A stretch of DNA of 64,000 nt from Chrysopilus asiliformis (GCA_964034945.1 OZ035962.1:94744784-94808783); one strand, 5' to 3'. Shown: positions 44,740-57,370, numbered from the stretch's first letter. The notes: a model not told the origin generated them from the sequence alone. Numbers and translations are program-made.

Positions 44740-45834
44740 CTCGGCCACCTCAAAGTCGTCCTTTTGCTGAAATTTTGGAGGTGAGACCTATCGATCTAAA
44801 TAGGTCTCACCTCTGTTAGAAAAAAACACGCAATATGTTAGAAAAACACACACGGTGAGACGATACCTTTCTTACATAATTAAACTTCATATGACGAATA
44901 TAATTGGGTATAATGTTGATTTTTTTTATATAAAAACATCAGGTTTGTAGTGGAAAAGTCAGGTTTGTAGTGGGAAAATCGAAAGCCCTTAGCCATCTTA
45001 GTAATACTGTAAAGTTTCATTAAGATCGGACCATCCAATTCGAAGATACCAGGCGGGGGTATCGAGGGGAGGGAAAGGTCAGGTTTGTAGTGGAAAGATC
45101 CAAAGCCCTTAGCCCCCTTAGTAATACTGTAAAGTTTCATTAAAATCGGACCACCCAATTCGAAGATAATAGGCGAGGGGTATCGAGGGGAGGGAAAAGT
45201 CAGGTTTGTAGTGAAAAAATCGAAAGCCCTTAGCCCCCTTAGTGACACTGTAAACTTTCATTAAGATCGGTCCACCCAATTCGAAGATACCAGGCGAGGG
45301 GTATCGAGGGGAGGGAAAAGTCAGGTTTGTAGTGGAAAAATCGAAAGCCCCTGGCCCCCTTAGTAATACTGTAAAGTTTCATTAAGATCGGACCACCCAA
45401 ATCGAAGATACCAGGCGAGGGGTATCGAGGGGAGGGAAAAGTCAGGTTTGTAGTGAAAAAATCGAAAGCCCTCAGCCCCCTCAGTAATACTGTAAAGTTT
45501 CATTAAAATCGAACCACCCAATTCGAAGATACCCGGCGAGGGGTATCGAGGGGAGGTAAAAGTCAGGTTTGTAGTGGAGAAATCGAAAGCCCTCAGCCCC
45601 CTTAGTAATACTGTAAAGTTTCATTAAAATCGGACCACCCAATTCGAAGATAACAGGCGAGGGGTATCGAAGGGGAATTTTCTCAGGGGTGAGAACTATC
45701 TAGATCGATTTCTTGTCCCCGAAAATCCCTAACCACCAAGTTTCGTGAAAATCGTTAGGCGGGTTTTCGAGATCGTTTGTGCAGACAGACAGACAGACAG
45801 ACTGACAAACATTCCTCGTATTATATTATAGGAT
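44740..45834 (+). mobile_element. Helentron-like element with tandem array, inside the TIR element
   Basis: It starts near ACCGAGCCATGCTCGGCC, has GGTGAGACCTATCGATCT and a matching inverse TAAATAGGTCTCACCTC close by, then the tandem array, then CAAGTTTCGTGAAAATCGTT, a CAGACAGACAGACAGACAGA run (45783-45802) and ATTCCTCGTATTATATTATA. The order, with a short hairpin, a central array, and a CAGACAGA-plus-TATA end, resembles Helentron-type non-autonomous elements. Boundaries are approximate. Confidence 0.55.
44939..45685 (+). repeat. Tandem array, about 121-bp unit, six copies
   Basis: The phrase AGGTTTGTAGTGG/AGGTTTGTAGTGA recurs at 44961, 45081, 45202, 45323, 45444 and 45565 (a short extra start at 44941), a period of 120-121 bp. 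Each unit holds TAATACTGTAAAGTTTCATT, GATCGGACCACCCAATTCGA and GGCGAGGGGTATCGAGGGGA. Units are very alike, so the array is young or homogenised. Confidence 0.92.
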
Positions 45835-46281
45835 TAAAAGACTGAAAATATTCTGCTGTGAACATCCCAAAGCACAAATTTGAGAACAGCGCTTTTATTG
45901 GACACATGACCAAATCATGAACTGCGAATTTGATTGTAAAATATGTCACATACCTTTAAATCCATGTTTGATGTATTCTTTTGAATTTCTATTGTGGCAA
46001 CGGCTACCAAAATTGAAAAAATTTGCAGTCCGATGAGATTAACAAAAAAACCAGCGAGAAAATTTGACAACTAAAAACATTACTAGCGCCACTCGCGGTT
46101 GATTCTTGATACCGAATAACCGGGCCGGAAAACACGACTCAAGGCATGTATACAATTATCGAATCCGGTAATTCATTTTTACATGAACCAAATTACCGTC
46201 TCGGTAAAAATCTGTTAAATTTGACTGAATTACCGAGCGGTAAAATTACTCGCAATTTAAAAGAGGACTGTGAATACCCTG

Positions 46282-46521
46282 AATGTCTCCAAGAATTAAA
46301 TAGTAATGTGTGAAAGAAATCTCCTACTAAAATTAATTGTTCTTTGCAATTAGACGGTATGAAAAAATATCAAACAAAGTAAAAACATCTCTGTAGACGT
46401 AATTGTGATAAATATGGCAATTTAGTGCAGCTTAAATGTCAATGTCAAATAGCACCCCAGAAATACATTTCTGTACACTGTCCCGGGCGCGACCTTCAAG
46501 GGGTGCTGAAAATCTCTACTG
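46282..46521. other. Spacer, nothing recognised
   Basis: About 240 bp of AT-rich sequence between two TIR elements. Confidence 0.4.
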
Positions 46522-46530
46522 CGACAATTG

Positions 46531-46765
46531 CATGGCCGAATTATACAAGGTCTACTGGTTATTTTTCGACAGCCACCATTTTGCTACGTCATCGGCAAGA
46601 AATTCTTTGTAATGTTGATTGTGCGTACGGAGTTGTTTAGCTAGATGTTAGCTAGATTTGAGAATTAGGGAAAATTCCCATTCAGTCTTATAAGAATTTC
46701 TTGCCGATGACGTCAGAGCCAGAAGCAACTGAGCTGTCAAACAGACCTTGTATAATTCGGCCATG
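46531..46765. mobile_element. MITE with 9-bp target duplication
   Basis: 235 bp with inverted ends starting CATGGCCGAATTATACAAGG; a second matching inner block, ACGTCATCGGCAAGAAATTC, brings the inverted arms to about 75 bp with a diverged middle. The flanks are identical 9-mers, CGACAATTG (46522-46530 and 46766-46774). Nine-bp duplications and long terminal repeats are the pattern of Mutator-like elements, so I infer that superfamily. No coding. Confidence 0.85.
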
Positions 46766-46774
46766 CGACAATTG

Positions 46775-49700
46775 TGATTTTTATCAAATTAGAACCAGAA
46801 GGGACCGAAATACTCTTCTCTGGCAACTCTTAGGTTGTTAACTCGTGGATATTTTTAACTTTTTAAAATAAAGTTGCCTGCGGCGCAATTTTTTTTAAGC
46901 TTTTATGCCTGCCGCGTAATTTTTACACAAAAGCTTTCATCTGTTTTCTAAAAAATCTTTGCGGTTGCAATAGTCGCAAAAAAATAATTAAAACGTTCCA
47001 AATTTTCAGACACAAAGATTCATTTTTTTGGATTGGTACATGTTTTGCTGTGGACGTTACACTCAGCTCTCGCGTGGCTCGATTTCCCGGATTTCCAAAT
47101 GAAGAAGATGCTTAACCGCAATTCAAACTAACGATTGCGATTACGGTTCAATTGTAATTGCAATCGTTAGTCTGAACTGGGCTTTAGGCTGTCTGAAGAA
47201 ACGTCACGTACGAAACCGCTTTAACTTTATCGATTTAAATTAATAAAATTGAGAAAAAATATCAGAAATATATTTTCTTTAATTCCCTTTCTAAAAATTA
47301 CAAATATTTTTTTCTGTATTAGAATGTTTTTACACAAATGTCAACAAGTGCTACAAAACAAAAATAGAAAAGCTTGTTTCACACTGAAAAAGGAAAATGC
47401 GAAAAGCATTTTATTTATTTTTAAATTCCAGAAAAGTCGAGAAATAAAATTTATTGTCTAAAAAAATTGAAAATTGCAAAATTGTATTTTAAAAACTCTC
47501 TCGGAAAATTTTCGTGTATGAAAAACTTTTTTTAAAAACATGGAAAAATATTCCAGTACGCCGATTCTACCTTTGGAAAATCACTTTTTTCTGAAGCGTT
47601 TGGAGTCAAAATTGAGTCGAAGTTAAATAAAACAATAAATTTACAAACGATTCAACGATGTTTAATTTTAGTTTACCCCACATTTGAATATTTTCTGCAC
47701 GCAATTACTCGCCGAAATCATTCTGGAGAAAGCACAACTGACAGTAATTATTTTAGCATTTTTGAAAAACAGTCTTTCGTAAAAAAAACCGACAAAAATA
47801 TTAAATTATTGTCATGCTTTTTTATCGATTTCGAATAGAATTTATTCGCACAAGGATAATCCCTTGTTTTCAAATGAGACACAAGAAAAAAAAAACAGAT
47901 AGTCTTACATATATTTTCGAAGGATCATTTTTCGTCATATACCCTACCATTGCTAAGGAGGCTTTACAACAATAATCGATAGGAAAATTGGAGATTTCAA
48001 CCCTAGCTACATTCTTCTAAAGAAGGTATCACATAAGAAGCAGTATCAACTCGTTATGTTATTTCGCTGTTCGTTTATTTTGCTGTTCATATCCTTCAAT
48101 TTTTATGCTCTTGTTATGCTGTAAAACCCTCTCAAACCAACATCAGTATAAAATATTATTTCCCATCCCCAAAAAAGCGGTTCAAGTAGACTGTCGTAAA
48201 AATTTGGGGCGCCAAACACGGCCTACCCTCGTCCGTGTCACCAACGTACCCGGTATATTACGAATTATCCTTTGAGAGTTGACATTAGAACATAGGGGTG
48301 CGGATAGGAAAATCTCAAGGAATTGAAGAAATTCTGAACCAAATCGAATTGAAAAAAAACCTCAAATCGAACCGTACTGAATTGAACCGCACAAAAGCAA
48401 AATAAAATGAAATGAAATGAAATGAAACGGAATAAAATAAAATAAAGTGTAATAACTTGCAAGAAAAGGACGAATTATTTTTTGCCCTACTTGTATGCTT
48501 ATGCATAATGCGAATGGAACGACATGAGCTAAAGAAAACAGTAAAGTAATAATAATAATAAAATAAAGTTGTTTTCTCCTCAATTGCACGGGGCGCTCAT
48601 GTTTTTTTCATATTTATAACCAAAAGTGAAACGTATTCAAAATGTTGTATGTTCGCAATACCCTTTCCAGGATGTTAGAATTTTTCCTTTTTGTTAGTGG
48701 GATCCCTTTTTTTATAAGAAGTGAACTTCCCTATTCCCAGGTCTATGAAGAGTATATGTAGTACAGGTTTTTCGTCAATCTTTCGCACTCACCTCTTGGT
48801 CCCTCGGTTTGCCACAAAAAAAAAACATCAAAGCCTAGTAAATCTAGAAGAAAAGAACAAAACGTAAAAGGGAGGCTGGAAAATTTCAAGAGGGCGAAAT
48901 GATTGCCTTAGTAGCATGAGAGTTGGCAGATGAATTTTTATTTCCATCATTTGTACTAACGTTATTGCCTTCATATGCAAAACTGATATGATAAGGAGAG
49001 ATCCTTTTCTTTGCCATTTTCATGGTTTTTCTTCATCTTTTTGTCCGCTCACATTTTGTTTCTCGGGGCGTTCAGTAGTGAGAATTTTCCTCACACACCA
49101 CATATGTTGAACGGCCGGAGGAGAGCGAAAGGACTCGTTCGTTTTTCTTCTTTTTTACGTTATTTTGAATTTTTGAAGAAGTGGATTGCTTTTTATGCGG
49201 AAGTCACTCGGAAAATATTAGCGACATATGAGAATGTGAGGTGAAAGGATTTCTTCATCTCTGCAGGATCAACAGAAATAATCGCAAAAATTCGTAGTGG
49301 GGGTGAGTCTCTCCGTATATTTAACGAAATGCTGCTAGTCGAATGGATGAATATTTAGGGATGAGGAAATTTTGTATGCGATTATTATAAATTAGGGTCG
49401 CATATGTGTTTTAATAAACTTTTGAAACGAAAGCATATTATGCACAAAATAATATGAAACACGAATGTCATATTTGTGAATCGTGGGTTTATCGTTATGC
49501 ATGCACAAGGGAATTTTGACTGCTTTACTAAATTGAATTTTAAATATTTTGCTAGATTTGCAATAATACAATTTTATTGCTTTTATCCCCACAACCATCA
49601 TTGCAATAATGATAGATTTTATCAAAATTGTTGTCATGATTTAAATTTAATTTGCGGTTGTTTTTTTTTTCGTTTAAAAATGTTTTCGAAGTACTACCTA

Positions 49701-50232
49701 CTAGTTTTTGATTCCGGTAATTTCTAATGAAAAAATAGAGACTTTTTCCGTAATAAATTTCTAGAATTTTGTGTCACAAAAAAAAACGCTTATAATAGTG
49801 TCATATGGAAATGGCACTTAAGAAAGTTTTCTGTGGAATTTTTTTTAAACCAATATTGTTAAAAAAAATTAAACAATTTCATGAAAACCTTGTTTTTTGA
49901 ACTAACGTGCTTGTATTATTTTCGGACATTTTTTTCTGACGCTATTAGAATTTCTTTAAACCCCACTAGGAACCTGAAAGCCCAGACATATAAAGTTCAA
50001 TGGTTATTGGTCGCGTAAAAACTAGGGTTGTTTTTAAGAAACGGGTATCCTAATTCCTAATCAAAAAATCGAGAACCGGATGCCCGGTTCTGAGGTCAGG
50101 AATCGTCTAAAAACTCGTTCCAAGTCGAAGTCCATAAAAAAAGAGAATGCTCTTCTGTTTTCTTTTTTTTTTTTTGTTTTGAGAGAATTTTTTCTATTAC
50201 TATCAGAAAGAAGCAAAATTGGTAGAAATTTT
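46775..50232. other. 3.5 kb without a gene
   Basis: AT-rich. Contains the CTGCGGCGCAATTTTT pair near 46874-46925, a hairpin (listed), and simple-sequence DNA at 48395-48450 (AAATGAAATG and AAATAAAATA runs). Frames of 60-90 residues here are repeat- or homopolymer-driven. Confidence 0.4.
47119..47178. repeat. Imperfect hairpin
   Basis: Arms ATTCAAACTAACGATTGCGA (47120) and TTGCAATCGTTAGTCTGAAC (47158) are inverse with a few mismatches around a short loop. Possibly a small foldback element. Confidence 0.6.
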
Positions 50233-50840
50233 TATACTCTATATGAAATATCATATAGGAGTATATTAGATCTAGTATACTGTTTGTAATGCATCGAACC
50301 AATCGTTGGACACAAAAATGAACTACATCAGGGTGTTTGGGATGACAAAATATTAGGATTTCCACATTTCTGTCAATCTGACTGTCTGTCCACCTGCCTG
50401 TCTGCTTGCCTGTCTGTCCGTGAACATCATAACTTTCGAAATGGTTGAGCTAGAGACTTGAAATCTTGTACAGTTGCATTTCTCGTAAATTTCAAGGCTA
50501 TGTTCTTGAACGACCAAAATCGGACCATCCCCCCTCTCTCTCTCATGCAAACAAAAAAGTTTATTTGATTTCACTTGGACCTCTCCCTCCTCCCTCCCCA
50601 TACACCCTGAATACTTTTTTTCTATTTTCTCAAAAAAAATGTGCACGTTTTCGAAAATTTTATAACGTCGAAATGTGTTTTAAATATTATTTTACATAAT
50701 CGTTTCATACATCAAAATCCAATCGAATCAGGGGGTACCCTCTTTTATGTAAATGGATTTATTCATGAAAATTTTGTCAATCCTCAATAAATTATTTGAC
50801 GATTGGCCCCTTGGAATTGTAGCTTTTCCTAGGGTTTTTT
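50233..50840 (+). mobile_element. Helentron-like element, family B, copy 4
   Basis: Plus orientation and uninterrupted, with the family start (TATACTCTATATGAAATATC), CTAGTATACTGTTTGTAATGC, CTGTCTGTC run (50380-50420), core GAGCTAGAGACTTGAAATCT and end TTTGACGATTGGCCCCTTGG. It shows the intact form of the site that the LTR retrotransposon entered in copy 2 (TTTCAAGGCTATGTTCTTGA at 50491). Confidence 0.75.
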
Positions 50841-50869
50841 TTTTCAAATTTTATCTCATATGAAGCACT

Positions 50870-51378
50870 AGAATTTAGACCCGGCTTCGCCCGGCTAAAA
50901 GCGTGAACAGAAAAAAAACTTAGGAAAACTAAATTCAGTTGGTTAAAAATTAGGTAGCCTGCATGCTGTTGGTTAGTTTTTTCTCTTCGGAAAATGATTA
51001 ACAAACTAACAAAAAATTCCAGCACTTGCATTTGGTATTACTTTACCCCCCTCCGCTTACTCCCCTCACCTCTTGGGCTGCTTTTTAATGGGTCTATGTT
51101 GGGGCTGGATACCCGACGAACATCTATGCCAAATTTCAGGCCAATCGGTTCAGTAGTTTCCCCGCGAAAGAGTAACATTAAGGGAAAACTAAGTTTCTAG
51201 ATGACGTTACCCCCTCCCCTTACTCCCCCCAGCCCTCGCGCTACTCTTTCGTATGCCTATGTTGGAACCAGAACTACCACAGACACTCATGCCAAATTTC
51301 AAGTCAATCGGTTCAGCCGTTTTTGCGTGAAAGAGGAACAGACAGACACCAACTCATTTTTATATATTAGTATGATGA
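50870..51378 (+). mobile_element. Helentron/SINE-like repeat, family C, longer copy
   Basis: Starts near ACTAGAATTTAGACCCGGCT and ends GAACAGACAGACACCAACTC, TTTTTATATATTAGTATGAT. It contains the family phrase twice: CCAAATTTCAGGCCAATCGG (51130) and CCAAATTTCAAGTCAATCGG (51293), each preceded by a CTATGTTGG...A and a C-rich tract, so the middle is a tandem pair of modules. Related to 1813-2140. Confidence 0.65.
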
Positions 51379-54300
51379 TTACTAAAAAAAACCTTTAGTT
51401 TTCAAGAAAATTGCAGAAAAAAATTTTTAGAGACAAGAATTAATATTCGAAAACGGTCTGTCTACCCTATTAAGTAAATATTAAATCGAAAATCCGACAG
51501 TCAGCCATGAAACAAATGAATGAAAAGTCCAAAGATAGCAAAATTAGCGCATCGCCATTAGCAAAACTGGTCTTTGAAAAGCACTTCCATTAAAATGTGC
51601 TCAAATGCAAACACATTAAGATGATATTGTCTCTATATAGTACATACTATCTATATAGAAAATCTAGTATCCATCTTGAATTTTATCTTCCAGGCGATTG
51701 AAATGGTTTTATCGGTAGATGAATAGAATGAGATATACAATTAAACATCTCCATAGAATGCAATGTGGATTAATGGACGGACACAATGAGCCACAGAAGC
51801 AATCATCGTTTTCTTCTTCGTCAGCATCTTGGTCGTTTTAATCCTTTCACCTTGGCTGCGGTGACATTTTGAGGCCTCCCTTGCAGTCAGAAGATCTGCA
51901 TTTACCTGGTCATAGATTATTGCACATCAAGAACCTTGAATCACCCCCTGAAACCACCGGCATCTACCATTCCAATAAAATAAAGAAGCCTCAAGGTATA
52001 TAGAGGACTTAATTAGAGGTGAGACAGGCAGCACTGTTCATCTTTCTGTGTATATTATGTGCGTCTTATGCCCATTAATCTATAATAACGTCATAATGAT
52101 TATCACCTTCTGTTAATTTATGATTATTACGTCTTCTGTTGCAAAGTCATTACCATTACTTTAACTATAGAGCTATTCGAGTTGTGTTTTTTTTTCAAGA
52201 GGGTAGCGATGATCTTTGAGGTTTTTTATTCTGAATTCTGAATATAGTTTCTTTAACGAATTTTCCAAAAACCTATTGTTAAAAATATTATGTTTGTTGC
52301 ATGAAAAATTCCTTCGTTCGCACGGTGAAAAAACATTCAAATTTTCTATGCATACCAATTTTATCTGAAAAAATATTTCATAAAATATTTCTTTAAAAAA
52401 ACACTAGTGCAAAAAAAAACAGAAAAAATATGAACGGTTATTATTTTTCATACTTGACTTCTGCCAGTAATACAATTTAACTCCATCACAGGGAGAAAAC
52501 TGAAAACTTATTGCCACACATTTATTACGGATTGTAATAAAACATCCCAGAATGTGCAAAAGAATACCGAATTCTAGTGAGTGACAAAAAAATATGAACA
52601 AAAAGTCCCCTGGATTTTTTTTTTTTTTTTGGATTGTTGCACGACAGATTCTGGACCAAGATGACGATATCTTTGTCGTCTCGGTGATGGAAGAATGAGA
52701 TATCCAAAGACAAAACGCCAATGCGAAGGAAAAAGGATCAAGTGAAGACGGAAAGAGGCTAACGCTAACCGTTTGCTCGTAGGGATTCAAGCGAAAATAA
52801 TAAAAGGGCAAGGAAGACTGTTGATATCCCGTTTGAGAAATGTGATGATATTTCTGTTTTATTATCTCGAGAAGACACACGAAAAGGTGTTCGCTACTAC
52901 AGCATTTTACTTCAATTTCATCGTTTTAGCTCTTTATTTTTATTTCATTTCATTTCTTTAGCGTTTGCTTCATTGTAGCTTTTTTCCTTATTTACTTTTT
53001 TTTGCGCCTTTCACGACAAAACAATTTTACTTGTATTTTCAACTCGATTCGGTGTTGGATCAAAAGAAAATACAACAAGTCAGCAATTTTCTCAACATTG
53101 AGCTTATCCTGAACCAACCCACGTTGCCACACAATTTTCTTGATGTTTTTCAACAGCTTTTCTTATTCAATGCTGTGGTATGGTGTGGTCTTTTTAAATG
53201 GCTTCACCTTTAGATTCTGGTTACAAAGCGGACGCTAGACAGTATCTAATGTCTGCAACTTCCTGCAGACGACCAATCCGACAGACGTGCGATTCTTGTA
53301 TCGTGGACTGCATAGCAAAATTGCAGGACATTCACTTTTTGCTTGTTCAATTTTCGTTTTTTTGCCATCAGCAACATTTAAACTGTAGCTGGAAACTTAT
53401 GAGGAACCAATAATCGGCTTGTCTGGTATTTGAACTGATGCTATACAGTCCTTTCGAGAAGATCCAATAGGAATAAATAAGAAGACCCAAACAAGACAAA
53501 TCGATGCTAAAATTGATAGCGGGGTAGAAAACACTTTAAGGATTACGATACCGACTTTTGGAATCTTTCAATTGTATGTCAAGTGCTGTTTAGTTGCTGA
53601 AATTTATTTTCTTAATTTCCATGAAATTCGATTTTCTACGAAAAATCACACATGATTCATTGTTATCCTGCTTTAAAAATATTTATTATATCTTTTTAAT
53701 TTATTATATATGTCGTTTGGAAAATATTTACTCTCTTCAATTGAATTAAATATTTAATGTGATTTTTCCTTAGAAGTTTTTGATGTCTGATAGGGAAAAT
53801 TGTTTAAAAGACTATTCATAAAATACCACACACTTTTAACACCTATGAAGGCCTCCCTCCCCTTCTGGGGGGTGTTCTAATTTAATACAAAATTTAATAC
53901 AAAAAATCTCTGATCTCTGTGTGACGAGAAGGCAAGGGGGAAACCTTTAAATTCTTCTTCTTTTCCGCCGCTACCACAGCTTTCCGTTCTTGGCTTCCCG
54001 CAATGTTTCTCGTCAGAGGTCAAGACCGCATGCCTCCAGTTTTGCATCCCATTTCTCTTCTCGTCCTGATCAACACCGTTTTGCCATCTATAATCATAAA
54101 TGCGGTATTTTAAACCGAACCGAAAACCACTGAATTAGTGAAATTTTACCGAACCAAAACCAAACCAGTTTCTAAAAAAGATGTCCGAACTGAACTTAAA
54201 CCGAACAATTTAAAAAAAAATTTAAAATTTTGGAAACCAAAATCAGATTTAGATTTTCGGAATTTTAGAAAAGAAAACCAAAAACCAGAAATCAAATTCG

Positions 54301-56243
54301 TCGATGAATCAAAACCGACTTTAAAAAACTTTTGTCTGTTTAAGATTGGGGGCCTTGCTGGGCCGGTCATCACCTACCGCAAACGAGTCTCCAAATCGAA
54401 ATTTTTCTGATTTTTCTTGGTGCCGACTGCTAGCCTGGTAGAGTTTTTTCGGATTTCAAATCAAATGAAAACTTTCAAATTGGAATTTTTCGAAATTTTT
54501 CTGATTTTTCTTGCTGCCGGCTGCTAGCCTGGTAGAGTTTTTTTCGGATTTCAAATCAATTGAAAACTTTCAAATTGGAATTATTACTCATTCGAAAAGT
54601 TAAAATTGCCCGTTGGAAAAAATTTCTCTATTTCTTCCAAAGCTTAAAATTTTTGAACCGATTTCGATAAAATCAAGACGAAAAAAATAAACTGAAAAAC
54701 TTATGAAGTCTGTTTTCGTATTGTCTTCAAAAGCTCTACCTTGAAAACAATTCGTCCGATTGAGCTAAAATTTGAGCTCATATCGTTTGAAAAAAAAACC
54801 CCCCCAAAAGCAGAGAGAACCTAATCACAAATTCAAAGTTTCCCACCACGAAAGTTTTCAACCAACCCCCATAAAAATGAATTAAGCATAAATATTTTAG
54901 TTTTCTTAAAATGTATGACAACATCAAAATCATTCATTCTAAACAAAGCGGTCTCGTTATTCAAAAGAGTATACAAAAGCGGGTAAATATTTAGAGGGAA
55001 ATGCGGCTTTCTGTATACAGTGAAAATCAATCCTTAGAAAGCACATCTATAACTCAACTCAAATAAATAGAAACCACTCAGTGTTTATAGATTGAAAGAA
55101 GATAATACACTACAAAATGGAGAAAAACACGAAAAAAAAACCACCCCACTTCATTGTCCTGATAGCCAGAAAATTCAACACATATTCCACTAACACCAAT
55201 AAAACGAAAACATTCTATTTTCTCTGAGGAATTTTCATTAAACATTTCAGTTTCAATGGAACCGCAGCAGTGATCCTTCTCACATTTGGAAAGTTTCCAC
55301 AGCACGACTCGAAAAAAATGCAGGAAAAATGAATATATTGTGGTATATGCATCGATAAATAAATAGATATAACCACCAGCCATATCGACTTATTGATATC
55401 TAACTTTCGAGGAAGCGAAAAATGTTAAGAAAAGCATAGCAAAAGAATTGTATAAGATGTCCTTATAGTAGTATAAAAAGCACACAATCATTCATCCTTT
55501 CTATTCCCTTATGATGTGTACCAGTTGAGAACGATAACCCAAACAGATAAAATGTGATGCTTTCTATTTTCATATTGGAAATAGAACTTGGAAAATTATT
55601 GGTAGAAATTTATGATTCAGCAATTTTTCTTCGATTGCTATTGTTGGATAGTTGAATCATCCAATCAATTTTCTTAACGTATATAGGATTTAGCACGCAA
55701 AAGGAGCAGTCCAGGATCCGAAGAAATATCCTTGGATTCTTCGAAACCATTAAATGAAAAGTATGCTGTACACTTGAATAGCCGGAATAACAACAACAAT
55801 GGCATAATCTTGTCTGCCAAAATAGTGCTATATAATAAAATATTTAGTTTTTTGCAACACCAATATTCTTATATCAATGTTACGAAAAAAAAACTACAGA
55901 CGATCACGCCCTTACTAACCACAGTCTTTTTTTTAACAAAATTCAGTTATTTCTAGTATAACATGTTTTTCTTATTAGTTTTAATTTGCTTTTTTCACAA
56001 CGAAACAAAAATAGAGAAAATCCCCCGCTGGTGAAAATGCCAAAAAATGATGATTTCTCTAATTTTGAATCCCGCATCCCAATCAACTGAACGATTCAAA
56101 AATAATCAAGGGGGGACATGGGGGAAGCGAATAAAAAGGTATCCTATCTTAATTCTGTCAGTAACTCTACTTGTTCGCAAATTTCATCGAAATCTGTGGT
56201 GCAATTTTGGCGGGATGCCTTAACACACATACAGATAGGCTAA
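51379..56243. other. 4.9 kb without a gene
   Basis: AT-rich. Includes a zone rich in AACCGAACC/CGAAAACC words (54105-54215) and the 94-bp duplication listed separately. The 158-residue minus-strand frame at 52404-52880 crosses a poly-T run and shows no motif. From about 56160 there is the tail of a Helentron-like unit (GCAAATTTCATCGAAATCTG). Confidence 0.35.
54399..54586 (+). repeat. Tandem duplication, 94-bp unit, two copies
   Basis: Both units read AAATTTTTCTGATTTTTCTT, G[G/C]TGCCG[A/G]CTGCTAGCCTGG, TAGAGTTTTTTCGGATTTC and GAAAACTTTCAAATTGGAAT. They differ at only a few bases, so the duplication is recent. Confidence 0.9.
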
Positions 56244-56270
56244 TCTATATATATAAAATCGTTTAACCTG

Positions 56271-56573
56271 CACTCAGAAAAATGTCAGGTCAACTTTTTG
56301 TCAGGTTAACTCTGACCTCTAGCTGGCTGACAGAGGTTTCCACTACATGACATTACATCCTCGAAATGCCTATCTAAGGTCAACTTGTGCAGCTCCCAAT
56401 GCCCTATTTCCCCTGCTCGTGGCTAAATTTCAGAATTTCTCCGGCCACAGGTCAACACAAGTTTTACTTTCCCTCATCCGGGCGAACGCGCGCCTCGCAT
56501 AGGCTAAATTTTCCTGCCCGAGGCCAATTACGCCGTATGTAGGTCGTCGAGTTAGCCTCCATTTTTCTGAGTG
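56271..56573. mobile_element. CACTCAG MITE, copy 2
   Basis: 303 bp with inverted ends CACTCAGAAAAATG and CATTTTTCTGAGTG. The flanking dinucleotide is TG on both sides (56269-56270, 56574-56575), unlike TA at copy 1. It lacks the inner palindrome found in copy 1. Confidence 0.82.
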
Positions 56574-56815
56574 TGATTGACTGACTGACTCATCAACGCC
56601 CAGCCCAAACCCCTGAAGCTAGAAACTTGTAACTTTCACAGTATGTCCCAACCAACACGTAGGCACTCACTAAGGCGGGGGTTTCCGAAACTTTACCGCT
56701 AAGGGGGTAAAGGGGGTTTGGGTGTTTTTAAACCGTGATTTTCGCCATGACTCCTGCTCAATAGAAGGCTGAAAAGTTTCACTCGGGATTTTCGGTGTCG
56801 CTGATCACGAATCTG

Positions 56816-57260
56816 GTGTTAGATTTTCAAAATTCAAAACGGAAGGTTCTGTAAGGATAACGCAAATAACCTTTTTTCCCATTTTTCCCGGGGAAAAATG
56901 ACATTAAGGGGTTTTCGGGATCGCTGATCATGAATCCGGTGTTAGATTTTCAAAGCTCGAAACGGAAGGTCCTTTTCTCCATATTTTCCATGGAAAAATG
57001 GCATTAGAAAAATGGCAAACTCAAATATCTTTTTCTCCATATTTTCCGGGGAAAAATGGCATTAGGGGGTTTTCGGGGTCGCTGATCACGAATGAGGTGT
57101 TAGAAATTCAAGACTTGAATTAGAAGGTCCTGTAAGAATAACGTAAATATCATTTTCCCGCTTTTCCCGGGGAAAAAATGGCATTAGGGGGATTTCGGGT
57201 TCGCTGGTCACGAATCTGGTGTTAGACTAATTCGCAACGGAGAGTCCTGCAAGGAAAAGA
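56816..57260 (+). repeat. Tandem repeats, about 122-bp unit
   Basis: GTGTTAGA starts successive units at 56816, 56939, 57097 and 57219 (spacing 123, 158 and 122). Each unit has GGAAGGTCCTGTAAGGATAA-like and TTTTCCCGGGGAAAAATGGC-like blocks and ends ...TCGCTGATCACGAATC. The 158-bp unit carries an internal duplication of the AAAAATGGCATTAG block. Confidence 0.85.
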
Positions 57261-57370
57261 GTTTTTTTTAACAGTTTTTAAGTTATTTCCAGTTTTCTTT
57301 GTGTATTCTAAAACTTATAAATACAAAAAGCTTAACCCTAGAACGACGGGTATGCAAGCTAGTCATCTAT

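Larger units (their letters stand above)
44665..46281. mobile_element. TIR element with CAGGGTATTC ends, interrupted
   Basis: Ends CAGGGTATTCACAGTCCTCT and the exact inverse (46262-46281) followed by AAAAGAGG symmetry. The flanks both show AAT (44662-44664, 46282-46284), a possible 3-bp target duplication. The arms (about 75 bp left, 440 bp right) have no coding. The middle is taken up by a different element with a 121-bp tandem array. Superfamily uncertain. Confidence 0.72.
56244..57370 (-). mobile_element. Helentron-like element, family C type, with tandem repeats and a MITE inside
   Basis: One end is TCTATATATATAAAATCG (56244), then after the MITE GATTGACTGACTGACTCATC and AAACTTGTAACTTTCACAG. 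The other end is AGAACGACGGGTATGCAAGC then TAGT (57340-57363), the inverse of the start of the 1813-2140 copy. The middle has the 122-bp repeats listed separately. No coding. Confidence 0.62.

Noticed and set aside
44880..45248. 122-residue minus-strand frame with internal repeats
   Set aside because: It translates the 121-bp tandem array; the frame survives only because two units are 120 bp apart.
52404..52880. 158-residue minus-strand frame
   Set aside because: It crosses a long poly-T run, has low-complexity Phe/Ser/Lys composition and no motif; a chance frame.
54138..54410. 90-residue Lys/Pro-rich frame
   Set aside because: Comes from AACCGAACC-type simple sequence; the opposite strand is equally open.
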